The notes beneath the pieces were generated by a model. That model did no database searches. It saw nothing but the letters and a program-made list of their open reading frames with translations, and was not told where the DNA came from. A stretch of 64,000 nucleotides of DNA from Gymnodinialimonas ulvae. Lineage in GTDB: Bacteria > Pseudomonadota > Alphaproteobacteria > Rhodobacterales > Rhodobacteraceae. The DNA lies in the NCBI RefSeq assembly GCF_037543845.1, contig NZ_JBBIFX010000004.1:248001-312000 (forward strand). Direction: 5' to 3'. A program made the position numbers and the translations under genes. Positions 54,665 through 63,015 of this stretch are shown here, piece by piece. Each line of letters begins with the position of its first letter. The first letter of the stretch is position 1.

Positions 54665-55512
54665 TGGCAGCCCAGGCGCCCGCGTTCCGCTTCGGCTTCC
54701 GCGACCGAAGCACTGCCGGGGTAGCGGGTGGCCACTTCGGCAAGCGTCAGGCAAGCCTCATCCGTTTGTCCGATCTGCGCAAGAGCAACGCCCAGAGATG
54801 TCAGGGCAATCGGCGCGCGTTGCCCATCGGGCGCGGCGCTGAAGCTGTCCAGAAAGGCGCGCGCGGCATCGCTCCAGCGGCCTTGGTTGGCCTCGGCCTC
54901 ACCGCGCAGATAATGCGCGTCCGCCGAAAGCGGCCCGCCCGGGTAATTGTTCGTGAAGGCTTCGAACATCACCGCCGCGTCCGCGAAGTCACCGGCCTCG
55001 AACGCGGTGCGGGCGCGGTTGAAATCCTCTTCCTCGGCCACGGCCAGGTTCGCCCCGCCGGTGTCGGGCAGCGTCGAGCTCGCAACCTCGCCACCGCTTG
55101 GGGCCGGAGCCGGAGCCGCGCCACCCGATGCCGGCGTGACACCGCCCAAGGAGGGCGTGTCGCCCAAGGTGGCAATGTCGCAGTCCGCTTCCAACTCGCA
55201 CAGCCGGAACTCCAGATCGCCGATCCGGTTTGTCCCGTCGCGCACGACACCGTCCAGATCAAGCTGGATCCGTTCTGTCAGCGCGGTCAGGCGCTGGACC
55301 TCGGCCTCGATGGCGTTCACCCGGTCGATGGTGCCACCCGTTGCACCCGACCCGCTGGCCCCGCCGGTCGTGTTCAGCTGTCCACGCAGGCGTTGAATCT
55401 CAACGAACAGAACCGAAAGCTCCTGCCGGATATCCGCCAGCGTCTGCGCCCGGTCCTGCGCAAGCGCGGGCCCCGTCACAAGAAGCGCGCACACGGCAAT
55501 AACAAATCGCAT
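54661..55512 (-). CDS. cpoB: Tol-Pal system protein CpoB (YbgF)
   Basis: Periplasmic protein of 283 residues. A signal peptide (MRFVIAVCALLVTGPALAQ), a short coiled-coil N-terminus (ADIRQELSVLFVEIQRLRGQL), an Ala/Pro/Gly linker and C-terminal TPR repeats (FNRARTAFEAGDFADAAVMF, LSADAHYLRGEAEANQGRW) match YbgF, which tunes the Tol-Pal response to wall synthesis. It starts 3 bases after pal ends and overlaps tilS. Confidence 0.93.
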   Translation of the reverse strand: MRFVIAVCALLVTGPALAQDRAQTLADIRQELSVLFVEIQRLRGQLNTTGGASGSGATGGTIDRVNAIEAEVQRLTALTERIQLDLDGVVRDGTNRIGDLEFRLCELEADCDIATLGDTPSLGGVTPASGGAAPAPAPSGGEVASSTLPDTGGANLAVAEEEDFNRARTAFEAGDFADAAVMFEAFTNNYPGGPLSADAHYLRGEAEANQGRWSDAARAFLDSFSAAPDGQRAPIALTSLGVALAQIGQTDEACLTLAEVATRYPGSASVAEAEAERGRLGCQ

Positions 55513-55515
55513 GGG

Positions 55516-56034
55516 TTACGCTCCCAGCCCTGCCGAAATCACGGTGACCGAACGGCGGTTCTGACTGTAGCAGGCCTCGGTCGAACAAATCTCGATCGGG
55601 CGTTCCTTGCCGTAGGAAATCGTGCGTAGACGCGTGCCCGGCACCCCGCGCGAGATCAGGTATTCCTGCACCGCCGCCGCACGCCGTGCACCGAGTGCAA
55701 GGTTGTATTCGCGCGTGCCTTGCTCATCCGCGTGCCCTTCGATCAGAGCCGTGAACTCGGGGTTCGACATCAGCCAGTCGGCCTGACCATTCAGGATCGT
55801 CTGCGCCTCGGGCGACAGGGTAGATTGATCAACGGCAAACAGCACGCGATCGCCCACAACCTGGTTGAAATAGGCCGAGCTCGTCGGGTCATTTACCCCA
55901 CCCGCGCCCGCAGCGCCTGCGCCATCCGCGCCCAGGGCCCCGTCGCCCCGGAACCCGCCCTGCGAACAGGCCGCCAGTGCCAGCGTGCTTACCAAAAGGA
56001 CCACTGGGGCCTTGCGAAAGAAAGATGTCATCAT
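55516..56034 (-). CDS. pal: Peptidoglycan-associated lipoprotein Pal
   Basis: Outer-membrane lipoprotein with signal STLALAAC (lipidated C23 from ATG 56034) and an OmpA domain with IEGHADEQGTREYNLALGARRA. It links the outer membrane to the wall during constriction and binds TolB. The two adjacent ATGs (56034, 56031) are near-equal; the first is chosen for its distance from GAGGA. Confidence 0.94.
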   Translation of the reverse strand: MMTSFFRKAPVVLLVSTLALAACSQGGFRGDGALGADGAGAAGAGGVNDPTSSAYFNQVVGDRVLFAVDQSTLSPEAQTILNGQADWLMSNPEFTALIEGHADEQGTREYNLALGARRAAAVQEYLISRGVPGTRLRTISYGKERPIEICSTEACYSQNRRSVTVISAGLGA

Positions 56035-56100
56035 TGCTCTGATCCTCGGACCTTGTTTTTTTGTCTTATACCACGTGGGACACACCCACGCCAATCACGG

Positions 56101-57429
56101 TTAACTTTGCAGCGGTCCCCACGCCGGATCCGATGCCATGCCGGGCGTCGCCACCCGTTGCAGGTTCCGGCCCGAGATGTCGACCGAATAGACCGCCGGC
56201 GCGCCATCGTCGCCCGGCGTCTCGCGGGTGAACATGATGACCCTGCCGTTCGGTGCCCAGGTCGGGCCCTCGTCCAAAAACGAGGACGTCAGCAACCGCT
56301 GCTCGGATCCGTCGGTGCGCATCACGCCTATGTGGAAGCGCCCGTCCGCCTGATAGGTGAACGCGATGTAATCGCCGCGCGGGCTCCAGACCGGGGTACC
56401 ATAACGGCCCGCCCCGGTCGAAATCCGCCGCCCTTCGCCGCCACCCGCCGGCATTACGTAAATCTGCTGCCCGCCGGTGCGGTCGCTTTCAAACACGATC
56501 TGGCTGCCATCGGGGCTGAACGATGGCGCGGTTTCAATCGCTGGCGATCCCGTCAGCTGGCTGCGGGTTCCCGTCGCCAGATCAACGCCGTAGATATCGG
56601 AATTGCCGCCCTGCTCAAGGCTCAGGACTACGTTCTGCCCCGAGGGCGTGAAGCGGGGGCTGAACGTCATGTTGCCGCCCGAAATGGCCTCCAACGGGCG
56701 GCGCTGCACACTGGCGACATCCATGATGTAGACCTGCGGAAAGCCGCTCTCGTAGCTGGTGTAAAGCAACCGGTCGCCCGAAGGCGAGAAGCGCGGCGCA
56801 AGCACAAGCGACCGCGAATCCGTCAGGTATTGCACGTTCGCGCCGTCGTAATCCATGATCGCCAACCGCTTGAGGCGTGCGTTCTTCGGCCCCTCTTCGT
56901 GGATGAACGCCACGCGCGTGTCGAAATAGCCGCTCTCGCCCGTGATCCGGCTATACACCTGATCGGCCACGTTATGGGCCATGCGCCGCCAACTGTCAGC
57001 GGGCCCCACGAATTGAAGCCCCTCGCCCAACGGCGCCTGGCTGAACACATCGAACAGGCGGAAGCGCACGGCGATGTTGCCGTCGCCGCGGTCCTCGACC
57101 TCCCCGGTGATCAGCGCCTGCGCATTGATCGCCTGCCAATCGGGATAGCTGACCTCGGCGTTGAAGCTGGTGACCTGGCTGATGTAGGCGTCCGGCGGGA
57201 TTTGCCGGAACAGCCCCGTCCCGCGCAGATCGGCTGCAATCACGCGACTGATATCCGCCGCTGCGTCGCTGGCACCGATGAACGTGGGCAAGGCAAACGG
57301 CAGCGGCTCGATCACGCCTTCGGTGATCTCAAGGCGCAGCGGACCGTTTTGGGCCAAGCTCACATGCGGCAACACGGTTGAGGCCAAAAGCAGCCCGGAT
57401 GAACCGATGAAATTCCGGCGTGTCAGCAT
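56101..57429 (-). CDS. tolB: Tol-Pal translocation protein TolB
   Basis: Periplasmic beta-propeller of 442 residues with a D1 domain (about 30-160) and six WD40-like PD40 repeats such as APSFSPDGSQIVFESDRTGG. The signal MLTRRNFIGSSGLLLASTVL carries a twin-arginine motif (RRNFIG), so it may be exported folded by Tat rather than by Sec. It lies 79 bases downstream of the small TolA-domain gene and upstream of pal. Confidence 0.94.
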   Translation of the reverse strand: MLTRRNFIGSSGLLLASTVLPHVSLAQNGPLRLEITEGVIEPLPFALPTFIGASDAAADISRVIAADLRGTGLFRQIPPDAYISQVTSFNAEVSYPDWQAINAQALITGEVEDRGDGNIAVRFRLFDVFSQAPLGEGLQFVGPADSWRRMAHNVADQVYSRITGESGYFDTRVAFIHEEGPKNARLKRLAIMDYDGANVQYLTDSRSLVLAPRFSPSGDRLLYTSYESGFPQVYIMDVASVQRRPLEAISGGNMTFSPRFTPSGQNVVLSLEQGGNSDIYGVDLATGTRSQLTGSPAIETAPSFSPDGSQIVFESDRTGGQQIYVMPAGGGEGRRISTGAGRYGTPVWSPRGDYIAFTYQADGRFHIGVMRTDGSEQRLLTSSFLDEGPTWAPNGRVIMFTRETPGDDGAPAVYSVDISGRNLQRVATPGMASDPAWGPLQS

Positions 57430-57508
57430 AACACCACCTCTTTTTTGCTGGGGCGCACACGGCGGCGCGCGGTATCTGGGGCAATATCTGGGAAGGTTTG
57501 GACCATGT

Positions 57509-57913
57509 TCAACGCACCCTCATGCCACTTGGGTCAAACGTGACTTCGACGTGTTCCCACGACGCAAACGCGGCAGCCGGAAGATCGTAGCCACCCGCAC
57601 CACATCGGATCACCGCACGACGGGCGGCCTGAAACGCCAACTCTGTATGGGCCGCATCCTGCGACGATGTCTCGACCAATTCCAAACTATCCGCCACGGG
57701 CACGCCAGTCGGAGCCATCGTGAACCGAACGCGCATAACTATGTCCTGCGCGTCGGCTGGCAAGGCACCCACGTTCCAACAGGCCTGCATCTGCGTCCTG
57801 AACGCGGCGGCGTCCTGCTCGGTCAAGCCACTCCCATCCAGTGCAGTGGCTTGAGCCATTGCAGGGCCCGCCAGCAGGCCCGCACAAATCAGACGATACA
57901 CAAAGCCCATCAT
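57509..57913 (-). CDS. TolA C-terminal-domain protein, short periplasmic copy
   Basis: Protein of 134 residues. A signal peptide (MMGFVYRLICAGLLAGPAMAQ) is followed by a single domain that mirrors the end of TolA: ACWNVGAL matches SCWNVGSL, RRAVIRCGAGGYDLP matches RRAIIRCGANGYGLP, and VEVTFDPSGMRVR matches VELVFNPEGMRLR. Both cysteines of a likely disulfide are kept. It has no membrane anchor and no linker. ATG overlap with the preceding gene indicates coupling. It could bind TolB, Pal or other TolA partners as a free domain; that is inference. Confidence 0.85.
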   Translation of the reverse strand: MMGFVYRLICAGLLAGPAMAQATALDGSGLTEQDAAAFRTQMQACWNVGALPADAQDIVMRVRFTMAPTGVPVADSLELVETSSQDAAHTELAFQAARRAVIRCGAGGYDLPAAAFASWEHVEVTFDPSGMRVR

Positions 57914-59340
57914 CTCAAGCGCACCCCGGTTCGATCAAACACAAGGGTCGCGGCGGCTGTTGCGGGCGCACCTTCCGTGGCCTCGGCGCAGGCGATCAAC
58001 GCCCCGCGCGCCGCGTGATAGGCCTCCGCCGCCGACGACGACATGACGTTCGAGAACCCGGTCAACCGGATGCTGTGCGCGGCGGGCATGTTCATCTCGT
58101 CCAACGCAACCTCAACCGACAGGCTGGCCCAGGCGGCATCGGCGGCGAGGTCGGCAAACTGCCAGCAGATCTCGGCCTCCGTCACAAGCCGCGCCAGTGC
58201 CGTTGCGTCAGGGGTCGGCAAGTCCGGATCGCCCTCGGGATCCCGCGGCGGTTCATCGGCCAATGGCATATCCGGCAGGGACAACGGGTCCAGTGGGTGC
58301 GGCGCGCTTCCTGGATCACCCAGCAAGACTGCGGCCATGCGCTCCAACACCTGCACGGGCGGGCGCGTCGTGCGATCCTGGCTCTGCGGACCAGCGGGCA
58401 AAGACCCGCGCGGCAGCGCGAAATAAGGAAACGGGTCGGGCGTGGGCAAGGTGGTAAACGCCACCGGCGCGACCCGGCTCGGAGGTATGCTTACACCGGG
58501 CATCAGCGCCGCCGAAACGGTCACGAATGCGGGTGGTTGCGGGGTGTCCATGGTCTCCTGCACGGCTGGCTCATCCGATTGCGGGCCGGGGGCAACCGGA
58601 GCACGGTCCTGCCGGGGCACGGCGAACGCTGCCGGTTGCACATCGGGCCGCGCGGCAGACAGCGGACCGGGCAAATGCACCGCGGATCGCGACGCGGGCG
58701 GCATGCGGGGGGTGATGTTTGCGACGGTTTCCGTCGCTGTCGGTGTCGGCGCACGTCTAACATCAGAGGGTGTAACCGTGGGCTCCAAAACAAGTGACGG
58801 CGCAGGCGACGGGTTCGGCAGCACAGCAGCCGCGATCACAACTTCTTGCACCGCCTCCTCGACCGGCAGAACCAGTGCGGCCGGCGCGTCAACCGCAATC
58901 TCGCGGGGTCGCTGCGCCGGACGCGGCCCGGCGGTGTCCGCATCCACAACGATCACAACGACCTCTTCCTGTTCTGGGGTCACTTCGACGACATTCTCGG
59001 CAACGTTTAGGTTCGTGGGGCGCGGCTCGGGGCGCGGCGGCGGCTGTCTCGTCGCATCGGCCGCAACCCCGACCCTTGCATCTCCAACCGGCTGATATTC
59101 GAGGAACACACCCTGTCCGCCGCTCGTCGCCTCCAGCAACACGCCGTCAGACGCCTCGCCGGTGATCAGCGGGCCGAATTCCGGCACGGTCAGAACCTGC
59201 GCTTCCTCCGCTGTGACCTGCTCAACGGTGATCAAAACGCGTGAACCGTCCGATGACGTCGATTGCGCGGCCACGGGGGCGGCAAGCGGGGCGATGCCCA
59301 CCGTTAAGGCCAAAGCAAAGGCGGTTCGAACATACCTCAT
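57910..59340 (-). CDS. TolA-like periplasmic protein with long Pro/Ala/Thr linker
   Basis: Protein of 476 residues. A signal peptide (MRYVRTAFALALTVGIAPLA...AQ) and a beta-like N-terminal region precede a roughly 300-residue Pro/Ala/Val/Thr-rich linker and a C-terminal domain of about 90 residues resembling TolA domain III, with EICWQFADL and ALIACAEATEG retaining the cysteine pair and FDRTGVRLR as the ending. Similarity to TolA is weaker than for the short copy. The start at 59340 overlaps the tolA stop as ATGA. It appears soluble rather than anchored, unlike TolA. Confidence 0.8.
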   Translation of the reverse strand: MRYVRTAFALALTVGIAPLAAPVAAQSTSSDGSRVLITVEQVTAEEAQVLTVPEFGPLITGEASDGVLLEATSGGQGVFLEYQPVGDARVGVAADATRQPPPRPEPRPTNLNVAENVVEVTPEQEEVVVIVVDADTAGPRPAQRPREIAVDAPAALVLPVEEAVQEVVIAAAVLPNPSPAPSLVLEPTVTPSDVRRAPTPTATETVANITPRMPPASRSAVHLPGPLSAARPDVQPAAFAVPRQDRAPVAPGPQSDEPAVQETMDTPQPPAFVTVSAALMPGVSIPPSRVAPVAFTTLPTPDPFPYFALPRGSLPAGPQSQDRTTRPPVQVLERMAAVLLGDPGSAPHPLDPLSLPDMPLADEPPRDPEGDPDLPTPDATALARLVTEAEICWQFADLAADAAWASLSVEVALDEMNMPAAHSIRLTGFSNVMSSSAAEAYHAARGALIACAEATEGAPATAAATLVFDRTGVRLR

Positions 59341-60506
59341 CGCAGACGCATCCCTTCGGGATTGAACACCAACTCGACCTGTTGCCAGCGCCCGTAGCTT
59401 TCTTCGGGTAGGCCATAGCCATTTGCTCCGCACCGTATGATCGCCCGCCGCGCCGCCTCATAGGCCTGCAACGCCGCCGCCTCTGATCCGCCGGTGAACT
59501 CGATCATACGGATCGTTCCGGTCTCGGGCCGCGCGTCGGTTGTCATGTCGAAACCCACCACCACGGTTGTGCCCAAGGCCTCCGTCGACAACGATCCGAC
59601 GTTCCAACATGAACTCACCGCTACGCGGAACCCATCCCGCACACCCTGGCTCAGCGGCGGACCGGCGGGCGCAGAAACGGTTGCCGTCGCAGGCGTGTCC
59701 ACCGCCTCGGCCACGGCCCCGGCAATCGCAGCAGCCAGCGGGTCTTCCTCCGCCACAACGTCTTCGGTCGGCGCCTCAGCCACACTCTCGTCGGTGGGGG
59801 CGGGATCTTCCGCTTCGGCCACGGCCTCCTCGACCGGCTCTTCCACGGGCGCGGGGCGTGCGGGCCGTGCCGTTGGCCGGACGGAGGCCGTTGGCGCCAG
59901 CGCCGCCGCGGGCTCCTCGGCTTCGGTCACAATCTCGGTTGTGGCCTCCTCCGGCGCGGTCTCCGTCACCTCTTCGACCGGGGCTTCCTCGGCCACAGCC
60001 TCTTCGGTGGGTTGCTCCAATACCTCAGGCGCGGTCTCAACGTCCGGCTCGGGAAGCGGCGCGGCCTCCGGAGCCACGCGCGGGGCCTCTTCCGGTGTCG
60101 GTGTGTCCGACGGCTCGGCGTCTGGCGCATCGGGCGGCGGGGCCAGAACGGCGACCTCGTCGCTGACCTGCGTGTCGGGCACTGGGTCTACCGGTACGGG
60201 ATCGCTTTCGGGCGCGGGCGCTCCGGTCTCGACGGGTTGTTCGGTCACTGGCGGCGGCGTTTCAAAGGCCGGGATCTCGGGCGCTTCGGTGACTTGCGGC
60301 AAGGCCGGCGTCTCAAGCGCTTCGATCACTGCAGGTTCATCGCCGGCCCCGCTGGTCAGCGCCTCGAACTCGTCTGTGGTGATCAACGCCACACCCGTCA
60401 CTTCGAACTCGACCTCCGGGCTGCGCTCGAACAAGAGCCCGCCAAAGGCCACCCATCCAAGGATGCCCACATGGATCGCGGCTGAGGCATAGAGCGACCG
60501 GCGCAT
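59337..60506 (-). CDS. tolA: Tol-Pal system protein TolA
   Basis: Inner-membrane protein of 389 residues. It has one N-terminal helix (about 7-25, YASAAIHVGILGWVAFGGLL), a very long acidic Pro/Glu/Ala/Val linker (about 45-280) instead of the alanine-lysine helix of E. coli, and domain III in the last 100 residues (SCWNVGSLS...IIRCGANGYGLP...FNPEGMRLR). The start at 60506 lies 7 bases after the tolR stop. An ATG at 60530 inside tolR is possible. Confidence 0.9.
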   Translation of the reverse strand: MRRSLYASAAIHVGILGWVAFGGLLFERSPEVEFEVTGVALITTDEFEALTSGAGDEPAVIEALETPALPQVTEAPEIPAFETPPPVTEQPVETGAPAPESDPVPVDPVPDTQVSDEVAVLAPPPDAPDAEPSDTPTPEEAPRVAPEAAPLPEPDVETAPEVLEQPTEEAVAEEAPVEEVTETAPEEATTEIVTEAEEPAAALAPTASVRPTARPARPAPVEEPVEEAVAEAEDPAPTDESVAEAPTEDVVAEEDPLAAAIAGAVAEAVDTPATATVSAPAGPPLSQGVRDGFRVAVSSCWNVGSLSTEALGTTVVVGFDMTTDARPETGTIRMIEFTGGSEAAALQAYEAARRAIIRCGANGYGLPEESYGRWQQVELVFNPEGMRLR

Positions 60507-60513
60507 CTGCGTC

Positions 60514-60987
60514 TCACTCCTCCTGGCCATCCAGCGTCGGACCGCCGGAATCCGTCACCAGACCGATCTCGCGGAATCCGGCGGCATTCAATGCGCCCAT
60601 CACCTGCATCACCTGCTCATAGGGAATGCCGCCATCAGCGCGCACGAAAATGCGCGGGCTGTCGCGTTCTGCGGCAATTGCCTGCAGGCGCGGGATGATC
60701 TCTTCGCGGGTCACTTCCGTGGTCTGCAACATCACCCGACCGTCAGAGGCCAGCGTCACGGTAAGAGGCTCTTCCTCTTCGCTCGGCAAGGCCTCGGCGG
60801 AGGTATCGGGCAGGTCAATCGGCACGCCCACCGTCATCAAGGGGGCTGCCACCATAAAGATGATCAAAAGGCACAACATCACGTCCACGAAAGGCGTGAC
60901 GTTGATCTCGGACATCGGGCGCGCACCTCTGCGGCCCCGACCCCTGCGGCGACGTTGACCGCCGCCCTGCTGGACGGACGCCCCCAT
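60514..60987 (-). CDS. tolR: Tol-Pal system protein TolR
   Basis: ExbD/TolR protein of 157 residues. A basic N-terminus leads to one helix with INVTPFVDVMLCLLIIFMV, whose aspartate D35 is the proton-carrying residue, then a periplasmic domain. It overlaps tolQ by TGATG and completes the TolQRA motor. Confidence 0.95.
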   Translation of the reverse strand: MGASVQQGGGQRRRRGRGRRGARPMSEINVTPFVDVMLCLLIIFMVAAPLMTVGVPIDLPDTSAEALPSEEEEPLTVTLASDGRVMLQTTEVTREEIIPRLQAIAAERDSPRIFVRADGGIPYEQVMQVMGALNAAGFREIGLVTDSGGPTLDGQEE

Positions 60988-61679
60988 CAGTCGAGCTGCC
61001 GACTGAGCAGGGTGGAGAATTCGTCGGCGAAGCTTTCGTAATTGCCGATAATCTCATCGGCGTCACTCGACAGCTTGTTGTAAAGGATCACCGCCGGGAT
61101 TGCCGCCAGTAGGCCAAGTCCGGTGGCCAGAAGCGCCTCCGCGATGCCGGGGGCGACCACGGCAAGCGAGGTTTGCCCGGAAATCGCGATCTCCTGAAAC
61201 GAGCGCATGATGCCCCAGACGGTGCCGAAAAGGCCAACGAACGGTGCGGTGGCGCCGGTTGTGGCGAGAAAGTTCAATCCGTTGGTCATCCGCTGGCTTT
61301 CGCGCGCGATGGCGACATCCATGGAGCGGTCCACGCGCTGCTGTACGCCTGGGATCAAGGCGCCATCATCGCGCAACGAGCGGCGCCATTCGGTCATGCC
61401 CGCGACGAAGACCCGCTCGGACGCGGATCCCGGTGTATCAGCGACCTGATCATAGAGTTCATCGAGCGGCTCGCCGGACCAGAACGCCGCGTCAAACGTC
61501 GCCGCATTGGTGCGGGATCGACGGAACATGGAGAATTTCGTGAAGGCAATCGCCCAGACCCAAACGGAGGCGACGATCAACGCCAGCATCACAAGCTGAA
61601 CGATGAAACTTGCACGGAAGAATAGGGCGACGAGGGTGAAATCCGCCTCGTTCGCCAAAGCGAGCGTCTCTGTTTCCAT
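60987..61679 (-). CDS. tolQ: Tol-Pal system protein TolQ
   Basis: MotA/ExbB-type protein of 230 residues with three membrane helices (about 20-45, 140-160, 175-200). GLNFLATTGATAPFVGLFGTVWGIM and APGIAEALLATGLGLLAAIPAV are the conserved channel-forming parts. It is the first gene of the motor set after ybgC, with a 113-base gap. Confidence 0.95.
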   Translation of the reverse strand: METETLALANEADFTLVALFFRASFIVQLVMLALIVASVWVWAIAFTKFSMFRRSRTNAATFDAAFWSGEPLDELYDQVADTPGSASERVFVAGMTEWRRSLRDDGALIPGVQQRVDRSMDVAIARESQRMTNGLNFLATTGATAPFVGLFGTVWGIMRSFQEIAISGQTSLAVVAPGIAEALLATGLGLLAAIPAVILYNKLSSDADEIIGNYESFADEFSTLLSRQLD

Positions 61680-61792
61680 GAGCTTTTTGCTGTCCTCTGC
61701 CCGGCCTCAAACATAAAGGGCGCGATTTTTTGGTGCGCCTCATTTGATGATGAGTTTATCAGCAAAAAAGGGGTATGGCGAACACTTCTGTG

Positions 61793-62212
61793 TCACACGC
61801 CGCGACTTGCCGTAAGCGCTGTGACTTTTGCGCGGATATCCGCCGGAAGCCGGGCGGCGCGACCCTGTTCATTGAGAATGACGACCGTGATACGCGCCTC
61901 CATAAGGACCTCATCACCGCGCAGGATGCGTTGCGGCATGTCGAAAGAGGCGCCTTTGAGGCGATCGAGGCGGGTTTCGATGACGAGTTCATCGTCATAA
62001 CGGGCCGGTTTGAGGTAATCGGCTTCGACGCGGCGGACGGCGAAGACGAGGCCCGCAGTTTTCATGTCGAGCTGGCTGATGCCTGCGGCGCGGACCATTT
62101 CGGAGCGGCCGCGTTCGAGATATTTGAGGTAATTCGCATAGTAGACGATTGCCGCCAGATCGACGTCTTCGTAATACACGCGGAGGGGCCAGTGATGGAT
62201 CATGGGGGCCAT
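61793..62212 (-). CDS. ybgC: Tol-Pal-associated acyl-CoA thioesterase YbgC
   Basis: Hotdog thioesterase of about 139 residues with HHWPLRVYYEDVDLAAIVYYANYLKYLERGRSEM, the 4HBT signature with catalytic aspartate. It heads the tol cluster as in most proteobacteria. The start is either 62212 or 62203 (MIHHWPLRVYY). Confidence 0.92.
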   Translation of the reverse strand: MAPMIHHWPLRVYYEDVDLAAIVYYANYLKYLERGRSEMVRAAGISQLDMKTAGLVFAVRRVEADYLKPARYDDELVIETRLDRLKGASFDMPQRILRGDEVLMEARITVVILNEQGRAARLPADIRAKVTALTASRGV

Positions 62213-62343
62213 TGGTCGGGGATTGCAGCCGCGCCGTCAAGAGCGGGTATCACGCGTGCACCATTGGCCATGTCGCTGTTTAATAAAGAAAAACCGGTTC
62301 TTCTTTACCAAATATTCACCCGCCACAACACCAGATCCGCCCC

Positions 62344-63015
62344 TCAATGACCCTGCCCCGCCCCGGCGGCGATGCGGGCCGAAAGCCGCAATGCAAAGGC
62401 TGCATCCGATGCCGCGACCGGCAAAATCGGATCATAGCCCGCGCGGATCACATCGGCGATTTCAGGGCGCAAAACGGCAGCGCCGTTTTCCAGCACTACC
62501 AGCGGCGAGGCGCCCAGAAAGGCGGTGTCGGACCACAGCAGGATGGTTTGCACAACCTGGCTCAGCGCGATGGTCTCGGCGGGCACGGCAGACATCGCCA
62601 TGTCCATGCGAATGAAGACAAACGCGGCCTTGATCCCGCCATCGGTGTCGAAGCGGAAAGACCGGTATTGGTTGGCATCGGCGCGCTTCAGACGGTCCAC
62701 GGTCGATGCGAGATCAGGGATCAAACGATCCAGGTTCGGCGTTTCGACCAATTCGTCCCAATCGCGGATGAAGAAGATCATCAGGTTCGCACCCAGTTCC
62801 GGGTCCGTCTCGGCCATTTGATGGCCTGCTAGGGCGACCACGGCCTCGATCGCACCCTTGAGAATGCTGACCGTCGTATCCTCCACCCCGAAGACGACGG
62901 GCGCGATCGGCCGCCCCCAGCGGGCGAACAGGAACTGCCCATCGGCACGGGTAAAGTACGCCTCGATGGCGACAGGATCAGCCGTGGCAATGGGCGCGGA
63001 GGCCGGGTCGCTCAA
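62344..63015 (-). CDS. Conserved protein of unknown function upstream of the tol genes
   Basis: Cytoplasmic-type protein of 223 residues (no signal peptide) with acidic N-terminus and an alternating alpha/beta pattern (FFIRDWDELVETPNLDRLIP, AAFVFIRMDMAMSAVPAETI). I do not recognise the family. The frame starts with TTG at 63015, overlapping the previous stop as TTGA; an internal start is possible. It is coupled to the next gene upstream. Confidence 0.7.
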   Translation of the reverse strand: MSDPASAPIATADPVAIEAYFTRADGQFLFARWGRPIAPVVFGVEDTTVSILKGAIEAVVALAGHQMAETDPELGANLMIFFIRDWDELVETPNLDRLIPDLASTVDRLKRADANQYRSFRFDTDGGIKAAFVFIRMDMAMSAVPAETIALSQVVQTILLWSDTAFLGASPLVVLENGAAVLRPEIADVIRAGYDPILPVAASDAAFALRLSARIAAGAGQGH

